Source: Neckera pumila (lineage: Eukaryota > Streptophyta > Bryopsida > Hypnales > Neckeraceae). From it: a stretch of DNA of 64,000 nucleotides. The DNA lies in contig OZ018409.1 of the NCBI GenBank assembly GCA_963969595.1, forward strand, positions 13,282,520-13,346,519, written 5' to 3'. The translations under genes and the position numbers were made by a program. The notes beneath the pieces were generated by a model that saw only the letters and a list, made by a program, of their open reading frames with translations, was not told the DNA's origin and ran no database searches. This document shows, piece after piece, positions 31,993 to 43,997 of the stretch; positions within the stretch are counted from its first letter, which is position 1, and each line of letters opens with the position of its first letter.

Positions 31993-32435
31993 AAGGTAGA
32001 CGAGCCCATTGTGGTCAGATGACCCATAGTGGACACCTAATGATCCCATGACAGTTTTTTTGGCCACAATCAATGTCTAACCTGACACCAATGGAGTGAT
32101 TAGTGACCTCATTAGGAACACTTGCTTTTTTAGTATAAATCATTGTAGGAAGTGACTTTTTATGGCCTTCTACATTAGAAATTATTGTGACCACTTTAGG
32201 TGATTAAGAAAAGCATATTGGATACACTTTTTGTTGGTTATAGGGTATTCTACTGACTCTTTTGGACATATCACTTCAGAAATTCAGAACTAATTCATAC
32301 TTGGTCCAAAAAATATAATTTCAAATGTCCTCACTCTCTCTCACACTTGTCTTTGTGTGGAAAAACATTTGAAAATTTTCAGCAACGACATGAGGGTAGA
32401 CTCCTAATTCTGACCACAATGGGCTGGTTTACCTT
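31993..32435 (-). mobile_element. AAGGTA-ended inverted-repeat element, copy 2
   Basis: The left end is AAGGTAGACGAGCCCATTG and the right end read inward is AAGGTAAACCAGCCCATTG. It is collinear with copy 1 in reverse and about 95% similar by eye. With copy 1 it makes a large inverted repeat that could form a long hairpin. Confidence 0.82.
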
Positions 32436-33673
32436 ACTTACATGTAGGACTGATAAGGGTGCCAGGGCTTCTGTTCTTTCCACTGGGATCACCCCTGAAA
32501 TTCAATGGTTTGGGACTTCGGATTATCAACATGGCGGATTCTGCAGACTCTTTTCGTTATTTGGTAGCCACAATGCATGTTTACTACACAAATTTTGTGT
32601 TCAAATTGGCTAACGAAAGTCACGCTTTTCCTCTCTCAAAGCATATATTCCGGATGAATGTCCTAGCTAGATCACTGAAATCTCAATATATTTAGTTAGA
32701 AAAAGAACTGCTGCCTTGATGGCAGGATGCAACCCACATGATTGACTCATTCTTCAAGGCCGAAACTTATCATCGTTGGGATCAGCTTTTACAGGCTGGG
32801 ACCCTTAGCTACCCTGCCTCCACGACAAGGGCGGTCTAGAGCACCTGCAGAAAACAAACTCCTTGAAAAGCGAGCTAATGCTTACGTGTATGAGAGAGAG
32901 AGAGCCTCTCATAACGGCGCTACTGCTTTTCATTACTTTTATATCGATCAGTCTTCAAACGGCATCGCTCCCTCATTTCCAAAGACCGGAATGCAGGCCA
33001 CTAACTCTCCCAGGTACCCAGCTTGTACAAGCATTCTAAAGTTTCAGACCCGAATTCACGAGGCTTCGGCTGTTTGTGAAGCGAAGGAATCCCTATTGCC
33101 AGAATAGATGACACTGGACAAACAAACTGGAGAGATTACACTCGCTATTCAGTCCCACGGCCCGCAAAGGAGTAGTGTCATGAATGTAGATCGGCCGAGA
33201 GAAATCATGACGATCTTCACAAGGGTAACATTGTGTCTACAATGCCGATATAACACAAAACATCGAGCTGACATGAACGGAACAGACTCGCTTACTTCCT
33301 ACAGACAGTTTTTCGGGTCACAGAAATATGGGCATCAGAAGTGAAGGTCTTTACACTGAGGCAAGACAATGATTCGCAGATAGAAACAACAGACGAACTG
33401 GCCTCAAGAAAATTGACCAAATAGTCGAACTGCGTCAAAATGTTGTGCAAAAAGATACAAAATTCTTTAGAGAAGTTCAAAACTCCAATGTAGAGTTAAC
33501 ACAGAATAGATTCTGAAATAACTCAAGTGTAACGAGAGATAAACCAAACTTTGCTGTTCTCTCACAGAGAATCGAAGCAGAAATCATCCTCAGGATACTC
33601 CCTTGATAGTGACACTGTATTTAATTCTTGCTTGGTGACACTGTATTCATGTAAAGGAATAAGAGTGACGCAA
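32436..33673. other. Downstream region of the mL59-like gene, unassigned
   Basis: Base composition rises here compared with the flanking AT-rich DNA. A 121-codon plus-strand frame (32742-33107) has no recognisable domain and lies opposite the likely 3' UTR or flank of the minus-strand gene, so I do not call it. Confidence 0.35.
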
Positions 33674-34970
33674 TCACTTTTTCTCTGTTTTCCTTTCCCA
33701 CCTCCTCTTCTGCAAAAGTGACAAGCGTTAGAATTAGCACCATTTAGGACACGCATGAATTCTGGCGAGTACTCAACCGAAAAAGTAGACGCAACAAAAT
33801 GAACACATAACAGCTTTGCAACCCTCAATGCACACTCTCCAAACCTCTCAACCCCGTTTTCCAGTACATTAGGGCTAATAGAGTTCCTTGCAATGAAAAT
33901 GCCAGATTTTTCTGATCAAACCAAAAATCGAAGGCAACAGAGTCCTATCCAAAGTATCGAGGACGATAGTGTATTTATAAAACAACACGATCAATGAGAT
34001 CAAGCCCTAGTAAATCCCTTTCCTGTAGATTTTTATAGTCTAAGCAGGACAGCCTCCATAATCATGCGGCCATTTTGGCCTTATCACAAGCCCTACCCTA
34101 AAGCTGGGATTGGGAAGAAGAAACCCTATTGTATGATTTTCCCTCCATGTACTCAACAGCGCAATCAGGCCCAAAAACAAAAAGAAACCACCGGATAACA
34201 CAGCAGAGTCAAACAAGGCTGCGATTAATGGCAACTTCGGCATCTTACCGTCATATCTGCCAACATCTGTGGCATTTTCGCCATAAGTTCCACTGTGCGA
34301 GCTCGGCTGAAAACAACAACGATTTCACGTAGTCTAAGAACACATAAACTCCCAAGACAGTAAAAATACCCTCTAACATAAGCTAATTCTTCGCTGATTG
34401 TATCAGCCAGAAACTCTATGGCTTCCAACCCCATAATCGGAATTTTGCAATAACCAGAAATTCCAAACAAAACCAAAAGAAACAGAGCCAATTGAAAATC
34501 AGGGAGCCCAAGAATACTTGATCGCGGCTTCACGATCAACTTTGTGGCCTTTCATCTTCGTTTTCTCAGGCTTTCGTGGAGCATCATACGCCACTATCTG
34601 AACCACAATACACAAAACCTGTCAAGTCAAATCTCTTGAGAATCACACTTAAACCCATGACCACTGAATCATTTATTTACAGAGCTTTGGTGCAATTCCA
34701 ACCCATTGCAGAGAAAGAACATTCTCTAAACGACCAATGCTAGATCAATCTCGTTATCCCGAGTGTGCTTAAACCCTAAACCCTAAAGCCTAAAAAACCC
34801 AAACCCAAGCCCTTCCCAAACTGGCCATACCCGCCAGCGAGAAGCGTTTCTTTCCGAATTTTGGCGCGGTGCCTTGCACTGATAGCAAGAGGTGTCCATC
34901 GCCCATTTGCCCAGTACCCGTGCACGCCTTTCGCAAGCTCGCCAGCCCACTTCGCCAACCCGGACGACAT
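33674..34970 (-). CDS. Putative mitochondrial large-subunit ribosomal protein (mL59-like), 4 exons
   Basis: Proposed exons on the minus strand are 34970-34831, 34597-34518, 34306-34249 and 33709-33674. Exon 1 codes MSSGLAKWAGELAKG..., with ISARHRAKIRKETLLAGG at its end. Exon 2 codes DAPRKPEKTKMKGHKVDREA. Exon 3 codes RARTVELMAKMPQMLADMT and exon 4 codes KRRWERKTEKK and a stop. The 2/3 and 3/4 junctions are canonical and in frame. The protein would be about 105 residues, very basic, as expected of a mitoribosomal protein. From memory the LAGG..WPYD..RK..KMKGHK pattern is that of plant mL59-type proteins; I could not check this. The 1/2 junction is a problem: with the best donor (GGCGG|GTATGG) and acceptor (CAG|ATAGTGGC) a TAG codon and a one-base deficit fall where WPYD would be. 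Another donor (G|GTTTGG) keeps frame but adds residues. It may be a pseudogene, a sequence error, or unusual splicing. Confidence 0.55.
34771..34787 (+). promoter_or_regulatory. Double telo-box in intron 1 of the mL59-like gene
   Basis: AAACCCTAAACCCTAAA is two and a half plant telomere units just inside the first intron. Such interstitial telomere motifs are common at the 5' ends of plant ribosomal and translation genes, which supports the ribosomal assignment. Confidence 0.6.
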
Positions 34971-35410
34971 TGCTGCAAATACAATCAAATCTAAGCAGCT
35001 TCGCTCCCAAGAATCGAAGCCGCAACAGCAATTCAGTCTCTCTCTATCTCACTCCATCTCTACTTCAAGTCGAACACGACCATCGATTCAAGCTCCCGAG
35101 GGATCGAACTTTATCGGTCGGAGCTTAAAGGCTATGCAACGAACGCGAGCTCCAGAGAATCCCTAATTCGCTAATCCCCTGAGTTAAACCCTTACCGACC
35201 CTCGGCAATTATCTCCTCTTGCCGGCAACAAAGTCTCGAAAGTCTGCACCCAAGTCCCACTGCACCCTTGGCCCGATGATGCAGCCCCTCTCCCCAGCAG
35301 CAGCACCAAACCTCGCGATACCCGGACGCACATACTGGGGCAGCGGGGTCTCGGCTTATCTTCGACCTATTCATCGGAGCAGGAGCTATTTGCTGCAATG
35401 TTAAGTAACT
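34971..35410 (-). promoter_or_regulatory. 5' UTR and promoter of the mL59-like gene
   Basis: This is a GC-rich stretch immediately upstream of the proposed start codon, with several overlapping frames on both strands that look like composition effects. GC falls abruptly beyond about 35410. Confidence 0.4.
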
Positions 35411-38400
35411 TGTCGTTGGAATTTACGGTAATTTGAGTTCCGTTTCGAAATCAAAGGACTTACGGATTCATAAAAATGTCATTTCCTCCCTATCCGTTTT
35501 TCCTTTGTAAGATTGTGGGCTCCTTGAGCAACCCCACATATTAATGTGCATGGATGTTGTTATGACAGCATCCTCAACAAGTAGTTGGTCTCTTAATCTG
35601 TGAAGAGTCAATATTTCTTACAGCTCATGGTTTTTGCATATGACGTAAATTGAAGCAGTTCTAAAGTTGCAATCGATAGCAGCGAACAAGGGAAATACTA
35701 TTAAGATTGTGTGTGGAAATGGCATGTCAAAGATGTCTTCATAGAGTTTTATTACTATGGGTATTCAGTGACTGTTTCATGCAACTTGAGGTGCACTTGG
35801 AGATCATCAAATGACTTGAACTTGATTTAATGGGAAACCTGCTATTGGTTGACAGAAGAGCCTTTTATCGGCTTCGCAGTTTCTAACTTCCCTGTGATGA
35901 TCATATCTGCGGTGTTCCACATCTCCAGCATTCATAGTGTTCTTTTGTTGTAGAGACTGATCTTGTATATATAATGGCACCTGGCATGAGCCTGCAAGAT
36001 AAATTGCACACTAGCAGCTAGCAGCGCAAAGATGCTAGCTTTATATATGTTCCAATCAAGAGGTGTAAATTTTTTTTCCACAAGTATCATAGCATCATTA
36101 CTGGAGCAAACTTGGGAATGTATAATGTCACAAAACTTTGGTGAGCCTCTCAAATTAGATAATGAAATTGTTAGTAAGTATTAATCAATCGCTCACCTGG
36201 CTTGCTGGTCTCAATGTCTGCAGAAATTGAGTCCAACCACAGTCACGATGTCCGTATATGGTTATTCTGTGAACTTCTTCATTTCTATTCTTTTGAAATT
36301 ACTCAAGGGCAGCATCGAGACTCCGTAACAGGAGGGGATTTTGTTGAGGGCAGGAGGAGCTCAGGGCAGGTGGCTTCGCTCGTAGAAACCATGGCCCAGA
36401 AGACCAAGCCTTGAGCCCTGTAAGTGATATGAGCATAAGTCGACTCAAGAGACCGGACGGCTATTCTTGACGTTCAGTTTTTCACAATCTAGAGTGACAA
36501 GGAATGTAAAATTACCAAAAACAGAAGATTTCTCTTTGATCGACTGTGACACATTTCCAGACTGATTTACTATACATTCAATTTGCCAAGTCTCTAGAAT
36601 TGTCGGCAAGGTCGCAGGTACTCAGGTAGCGTTCTGAGCCTAGCTCAGAGATGAACACATGCGGTTTTAGAGGAGAATAGGGAAGGGGTGAAGGCAAAGT
36701 TTTGTATAAGAGGGGGTTGTGGTGTACGTCCACTTATAATTAATGGTGATTGTCAACTTTGATGGTGGAGACATCGGATTGAGTTTGTAATTGTCGATCA
36801 TGTCTGACTGTTGAATCGGTTGTTGGATGTTGTATGGTTGTGAGCAGTCCTGATGGCAACATATAACTTACTCAGTCAATCTTCCAATTGCTAACATGTT
36901 TATTACTCTTGTTGATGTTTGTGATCCAATGAACTTGCATGAGCAACCGATCAAAGTGATTGAAACAGGTAGGAAAAAGAAAGAACTACATGAAATTTCA
37001 TGTGAACTCCCCTGTGAACTCCTTTGTAAGTACTGGATCTGTATTTCTATTCTATCAGTCTTGTGGTTCGAGATCGAGATCTGCACTATACTCAGTTGTT
37101 GTATGACAATGTTTGCAAGTTTGTCTTATTGCGAATTGACGTTCAAGTTCAAACTTTGATTCAGCTACAATACCCTCTTTGTGAATCCTGACAACAAATC
37201 GCCCATTGTTGTAGTCGCCATGTTGCATGGCACATCCATTTCACTGGACTGTCACTCTAGTGCAAGGCACTATTCATGTGACGCGATGTGGGATGGTTAA
37301 GGACTACGTAATTGCAAAGCAGGCCAAGTTATCAAAGATAATTGTCGTGAGGAGGTACTGAGCTGTGGGTTTTGATGACTTGGTCTACTTTGCAATTACC
37401 GGATATAATCTAAATATAAGAGAGTTGTTCCGTTTGACTTCTTTTGATTGCTTAACCAATCAAAACATTCCACAATGGCAAAATTCTTCTGCATTTAGAT
37501 TATGTTAGGTGGATCCGCACTCATTAAGTGAATATCTATTGGTAGTACATTAAGAAAAATATGAATTCAAGAAATGTTTGCAGGTTTTGGTAATGCGAGC
37601 CTAAATTAACTTGCCTAGACTACCTATAAATCAGTACTATAGTTTCACTTGAAACATCAATGTCTTGTGTGATGTACACTCAAAAAATACTGAAGAAAAT
37701 TCTATTGAGGTTTGGAGGTCGGAGGTACACTATTGAAATAATAAACTTATTTATGTTGAAAGAATTGTTAAGGTCAATTGGAGTACCTCCAAGTGCATAG
37801 TACTTCACCCTTTCAAATTAAATACTAACCAAATGGTAGTACAAGTTCTTCTCATGATGAAGCAAGGGAGTCCTCACCCAATGGTGGTGGAGCTTTATGC
37901 TTTAAGCGACGATGATTGTGACCATCCATCTTAAGCGGAGATAGGGGAATTGTCTTAGTGAATTAATTTTGAAGTACAATTAAAGCAATTTATGGGGGGT
38001 TCCAAAGTTCATAGTGAGGGGCACCTCTTGAGTCCATAATTTTCCTAATGGTAGAGATTTCTTTAAGTTTTACTCCACTAGTAGACCAATGAAATTTCTA
38101 TTTCAAACTCTTTTTGTTGAAAATTTGCACAAGCAAGTAGTGAGCACTATGAGTCTTAATCTGCCTTTTTTTAACCAATCAGAACATGCCACGATGGCAA
38201 AAGTCTCCTACATTGAGGTTATAATTGGAGTGGATGCAGCAATGGTGTTGTTTTGCGGATGTAGGATGAAGTTGGGTTGACAATTGACCTACAATAAGCA
38301 ACATTAGAAACTACTCCCTTTGTCCAACTAAATACCTCCAAATTGCTCCATTTATTGATTTTGATTGTTGAGCAAGTAATGCAGAATTCTAATCAATTCC

Positions 38401-39871
38401 CGTTCAATCAATTTCAAAAATTCCACCTCACTTGTTCAACGATCAATGATCAAAATCAATAAATGGAGCTTTTTAGTAGTACATGCACTATTTCGATTTT
38501 GAGGTTTTTAATTAGTAGGACGTAGGAAATATGATTAAATTGGAATATACTTTGTAAACACTAACCGGTCATTAGCTTTAAAAATAGCTAAGCACAAAGT
38601 CTCCAAGTCCAAAAACAAAAGAGTTTAAGTCTCTAGCTTCAAACTAGAAGAAGTCAAGAGCATAGGACCGACCTAGGTCTTAAAACAAGTTGGTGGTCAT
38701 TTCATTGGTCTTTAAAGCAATAGTGTCCACTACACATTGGAGTAATCCATGTAGACCAAAGGCAATGAATTTTATTTTATTTTGGAGAAGAAGCCAACTA
38801 TTTCTTCAATATTCATGTAATATTTTGGGTGATATTCAACAATATTTATATGAAATCTAGGTGATACCTAGGTAAATTTGCCTTTTGGTTTAGAAATACA
38901 TCAAGGATCTAGTTGTTTATGTAAAAATTTCTTTATAAGCTTTTAGTTTACTTAAATACTGAAAAGATTGAATTCAAGATAAACCTAGTATGTTATTTTT
39001 CTATAAGATGTCACAACTTCTTGCCAAAATTTTTCCTTTGTATTTTTCACCTCATTATTTACTAAAGAATCAATTCAAGCTTCAATCATCACTTGTATCT
39101 ATAAGGTAACCACACCTAAAAGTGTCCGAATAAGCTTTATGGCATAATTGATATGCTTTGGAAAATGAACAACAATTTTCACACATGACTATGGAAGGAC
39201 TATCAATCAAAATGCAAATGGTTCTATAATTGTAGGAAGCATTGTGAATTTGTTACAAATTTTCAAAGATTCAAGGTAATAGGAGGCTATAATTGTCATG
39301 TAGGTAGTTCCAAACCCCATTTAATGCACATTAAGAAATGACATTGTTAGTATCAAAACATATCATTGAGAAGAAGTTAATATAAGAAAAGAAACTTTAT
39401 CCAAAATCAACCATTTTTAAGGTTGCCACTTCCACTATACTATAAATAGAATCATTCATTGCCCAAAATGACCCCCAACTCCACCTTATACTTATCCTTC
39501 TAATGCTCACCATTTGAGGTATCTTCCATGTACAGTTTCCCTTCACAAATAGGGGTCCACATTCAAGAAGGGTCGATTTAGGATGTGGTTACCTCATAGG
39601 TCAAAATCATCCTGCACAAGATTCAAAAAAGAAAGAATCTAAAGAAGACAAGTTGTAATGATACAAAGAACACAAAAGGAATCCCTTGAACCTTCATAAC
39701 TTTTGCAATACTTATCCGCATCTTGTGAAACTAAAACTCTAATATAGATTGTGTCCTACAGAAGCTACAATAAGTGAGAAATACAAAGCTCCAAGGAACT
39801 CCCCCCAAATCAACAAAAGACGAAACCGATCACCAAGAGCTTGTAATTGGTAATGAATTGGTCAATTGTTT
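35411..39871. other. Long region without a recognised gene
   Basis: Base composition from 35400 to 37300 is intermediate and some stretches look coding-like. One is a plus-strand run near 36880-36970 ending at a possible donor ACAG|GTAGG, with peptide LVDVCDPMNLHEQPIKV. I cannot place it in a family or build a spliced model. From 37300 to 39870 the sequence is AT-rich with only short frames. Nothing else is supported. Confidence 0.35.
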
Positions 39872-40282
39872 AAGGTAGGATGTTCTAAAAGCGACCTGCT
39901 TCTTCAAATCAACCCTACAAAATCGTACTAAATAGATATGAGTTGGTCTTTAAATGGACCACTTTAGTCATTGATTGAACCCCCCAAAAGAGTATTCTTT
40001 ATTGCAAGAGCCAGTCATTGGTCTCGATTTCCTAAAATCACTTTAGAAGTTGTAAGTGGACGTATTTTGGGAGACCTAGGGTCACAAATAGGTACCTACA
40101 ACAGAAATCTTAAGAAATTCATAACTAATTCAAAAATGCTTCAAAAAATATGAAACCACTTGTGTTATGTTCTTCATCCATTTTTCTTTCTCTGAAAAAA
40201 AGTGAATTTTTTCCTATTCATTCAAACCTACGAAAAAAGGCAGACCAGCCCTTAAATGGTTGCTTTTAGAGCATCCTACCTT
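39872..40282 (+). mobile_element. AAGGTA-ended inverted-repeat element, second subfamily (411 bp)
   Basis: The left end is AAGGTAGGATGTTCTAAAAG (39872-39891) and the right end read inward is AAGGTAGGATGCTCTAAAAG, a 20-bp inverted repeat with one mismatch, followed on both sides by GC(G/A)ACC. It shares only the AAGGTA tip with the 31075/31993 pair. No coding capacity is seen. Confidence 0.82.
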
Positions 40283-40505
40283 AGAATAATTTTCTTGAAG
40301 AAAGTGTGGCAAGCATTGAGGAAAGAACAGTTGACTGGCGGACTTGAGACTAGGGACATCAAACGAAAGGGGTAATTGGATGCACGGCTCAGGACTCCGC
40401 GGCAACCAACAAGCAGGTTACACACAACTGAACTCCTCCAGTTCTTCGTTCATAGAAAAATCTCGTGTCCATCAGTTCCAACAAGCAACGAGACTCTCGT
40501 CCACT

Positions 40506-40924
40506 AAGGTAGACAAGCCTATTACCACCCTGATTTGCAATCTGAGTATATTGGGGCCAATTCCAAGAAGGGCATGTATTTTTCAGAGGTGTGCGCTTGT
40601 TTCGCAAATCAAACCCAAGTGGAATTATAATTTTTCAATCAAAATTGTAATTTCTGTGAATTTTTGAAATGTCAACCCTGAAATTATAAAACCACTTGTA
40701 GATTGGAGTCATAAACATCATACCAACAACCCATAACCACCCTTCCATGTATCTATTAGCACGTAAGTATGGACCAATGAAAAATTGACACATTAGTCTT
40801 GGTGATATCAATGCTCTGATTTTGTCAAGAAAGTGAGTGGAGTTGGATGAGTGTAGTGACGGAAATGGGGCCAAAACTAGGATGGCGGAAATAGGAAGCT
40901 GGCGGCTTTAGGCTGGTTTACCTT
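40506..40924 (+). mobile_element. AAGGTA-ended inverted-repeat element related to 31075 and 31993
   Basis: The left end is AAGGTAGACAAGCCTATTAC and the right end read inward is AAGGTAAACCAGCCTAAAG. It is 419 bp, similar to the 441-443 bp of the other two copies, with diverged interior. Confidence 0.7.
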
Positions 40925-41034
40925 AACTTACCTTAGATATGATTCCTCTGTCGCGCATTCCAAACAAAATCTACAGTAGTGGCCAAAGTCCAAAGCATGG
41001 TCCTCTACCCCTCCGTTCCATTTTTGAAGTTAAG

Positions 41035-41624
41035 TCAACCCTTTAGTGACCGTGGTTGATTTGGGGGCGAGCGCAGTTTTAAAAAATAAATAAATTGGAA
41101 AACGGAAATTTCATTGCTATTCCAAAGAAGTCATTCAAAATCAGACCGTAAGAATGGATTTTATAGGCTTTACCCATGAAAAAAAAACAAAAAAATGAAC
41201 ATGATCTGACGGTGCAATTTGTTGTGAGTGATCTTCAAAGTGCGATGCATTGAAGTAGCCTTCAGCTGAAGCAGCATAATACGTTATTGCCCATAACTTT
41301 TGAAACAATCTTCCACAATTCATGGTATTGTAGGGCAACGTTTCTATCATCCTTAGGCGTCTATTTCAAATAGAATCACTTGAGTTGTTGAACATATATA
41401 TGCGACTTAGAAGGTATGACTCAAGTCAGCCCTCTTATCTTTCGACAAGCACAGCTACTTTGTTACTGCACAAAATTCTTTGAAATTAGATTTGTTTGGA
41501 GCACATGCTGAAGCTTTATTTGCATTACTCTTTGATTTTTTCAAATACCTTGTATTGAGGGCGGTGTAAGACAAAGAATCCAAAATTCAACCCAAAAGTG
41601 GTCAACCGGTCACTAAAGGGTTAA
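41035..41624 (+). mobile_element. piggyBac-like MITE, fourth subfamily (about 0.58 kb)
   Basis: The left flank is TCAA (41035-41038) and the right flank TTAA (41621-41624). The body begins CCCTTTAGTGACCGTGGTTGA and its right end read inward is CCCTTTAGTGACCGGTTGACC, so the inverted repeats are about 20 bp with one indel. A further CCCCTACATGCC sequence starts directly at the right TTAA (41625), as if another element abutted it, but its other end was not found. Confidence 0.82.
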
Positions 41625-42872
41625 CCCCTACATGCCGGACCCATAACCATTGATTTCAAACCTCTTTGCTCATCACTCAGTTTACTACCATTTTGCAATT
41701 ATATATATATGAAAATTTTATATTTATTTTTGAGAGATGAAATTACATGTCTTCTACTACTTCACAAAAAATTTAGAGTTTTAATGGAAAATTGATTTTT
41801 TTGAGAATTTTTGAAGAAAAAATGAAGAAAAATCACATCAAATAGAAAACTATTTCGAAAAATCTGAAAATTTCATTGTATGTGTATATTACAATGACAA
41901 ACATCATGGTATAAACTCAATTTCCATGTCATTCTATGATTAGAAAATAATAGACATTGAAAATACATCCAAGTTCAAATTACAATAATATATTCAATAT
42001 TAGGAAATTTTTCAAAATTCAAATTGGAGTAGAAACTGAAGTAGATGACCTTCATTTTGTTAGTTGGGCTCAAACTCAAAAAATATCATTTTGTAGAGAA
42101 ATTTTTGATTTAGAGCAATGAGCAACAACTTCCCAAAATACACTAAAATAGCATATTTTGTGATCCACTTCTTTTAAGAAGTTCTCTTCTATGTGAAGAC
42201 AAACATAGGCAAGACTACAAACTCAATTGGATACTCTTTCCAACCCAATATGAAAAGTCAACAAAAAAAAGGAGGATGAAAAAGTGCTTTTGAAGTCTTT
42301 CCATCTCACAGTGTTGTCATAGGAATGCCACGAAATGGCGCCCGCGGCACTCCAAGGTTGAACAACATCTTCAGAGCTGCATTGCCTCCCAGGTAGATCA
42401 AATCGGTCTGATCCACCCTTGGCCAACTTTGCATCGAAATTTGCACTCCATAACATTTTAAAAGGTAGAACGGCCTATGACCACTCAAATTTGCAATTGG
42501 ATATCTTGGGTATCTTTTGCAATGTATTGATTGTTGCTTGTATTTTTTCTAAGGAAAGAATTAGTTGAATTGAATTAAATATAGATTGGAATTAATCTTG
42601 ATAAGAACTTGAATTGATATGAATTTTTAAACCAAAAATATAGAACCATTAGTAGGTAGGATTCATAACCATCTTGAAAAGGTTCAAAATCATTGACCTG
42701 CTATCCTAATCTTGTTTGATGAGTGTTATAAAAGTACAACTTCAACAAAAGTTCTAAAAGCACTTCTTTTTATTGGCTAAAGCTACAACTTATTCTTACA
42801 ATTATTTATTCACAATTAAGCCCACCTAAATCAACGTTGACATTTATTGACCCACATCTTTATCGAACTGAA
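41625..42872. other. AT-rich DNA, possible eroded element, no gene
   Basis: It begins with CCCCTACATGCCGG next to TTAA, resembling an element left end. No right end is recognisable. A less AT-rich patch near 42300-42480 has two overlapping frames without recognisable similarity. Confidence 0.35.
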
Positions 42873-43779
42873 CCACTAAATTGTTCCTGACTATGTTTTC
42901 ACCAAAAACTCTCCAAAATTGCCACTTCTAATATAAGTACCAAATTTTAGAAAAAAAAAAATTTTTGAACACATGTACCGTATGATCTTGTGGTAGGTTG
43001 GTTTGAGAGATGTGGAAAAACTTTCAAAATTTTCCATCATGTAGACTGCAAGATATTAGCATTTGAATTGACATTTTTTTGGCCTTGTGAAAAAACATGC
43101 AACTCCACTTCACAAGGTCACTTTTTATATGAAAAAATATCCAAAATGGTGGTGCTTCTTTGGATTCATTCTTCAAGGCAAGGTAGCTACATGCTTGAAA
43201 AATTTCAGATCATTTGGAATTGTACAACATACATGAAAAAAATAGTAAGTAGAAAGAAGTAAAGAATGATTCTAAATATTAAACTGTTAAGAATTTAGTT
43301 ATGGGATTGAAACATGCCAATTCCCAACGACTGTAATGTTGTAATAGACAATCTACATCCTATGGTTCTATTTTTTTCAAAAAATATTGAAATTTAGTAA
43401 ACTAAACCACTTCATAGCTTATTTTAGAGTAGAGAATCCATAATTGCCCATGAACTAAAACTCCTCATAAATTTCATCTTATTAATCAAAGGAGAATGAT
43501 TCAAAGCTTTCCACATATATATAAATCTAGAAAACCAATTTTGAATCTGAATTTCTAAAAGGAATGATTTTTAAAGAATTTTTTGAGTTGCTCGCCAAAC
43601 AACGAAAATTATATATCATACAATAATTTTTTAACCATGCATTCAACATTTATGAAAATTGTTGGGCCCATATTGTGTGAAAACTTCAAAGAAAAAATTT
43701 GAAAATTCTTGTTCATAGAAAACTATGCAAAATTGCTACGTTGCCAAAAAACAATGGGCATGTGGGCATTTAGGGTTAA
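42873..43779 (-). mobile_element. piggyBac-like MITE, eroded left end
   Basis: The interior is collinear with 21560-22486 (ACTATGTTTTCACCAAAAAC near 42890 and a GATCATTTGGAATTGTACAA block near 43206). The right end is GGGCATTTAGGG followed by TTAA (43776-43779). The left end has mutated to CCACTAAATTGTTCC. Confidence 0.75.
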
Positions 43780-43997
43780 ACCATCCATAAATAAAAGTGA
43801 ACTTGTTGTCATTCTTTGACAACAACATCCAATGGCAAGCCCAAAGTACATAACTTACACACTTTGCAAAAATGAGTGGAAGACTAGCGCAAATGGGAGG
43901 GTCTTACAAATGGCGGAATTGGGTGACTGACGGCAATGGGCTGATTGATTCTAACCATGCAATATTTCTCTCCATGTTGGGAAGGCATTATGCTTGG

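Noticed and set aside
32742..33107. 121-codon plus-strand frame
   Set aside because: No recognisable family; it lies opposite the probable 3' flank of the mL59-like gene, where composition alone can keep a frame open.
34771..34787. Telomere end or fusion point
   Set aside because: Only two and a half CCCTAAA units inside an intron of a gene; a telo-box is the simpler reading.
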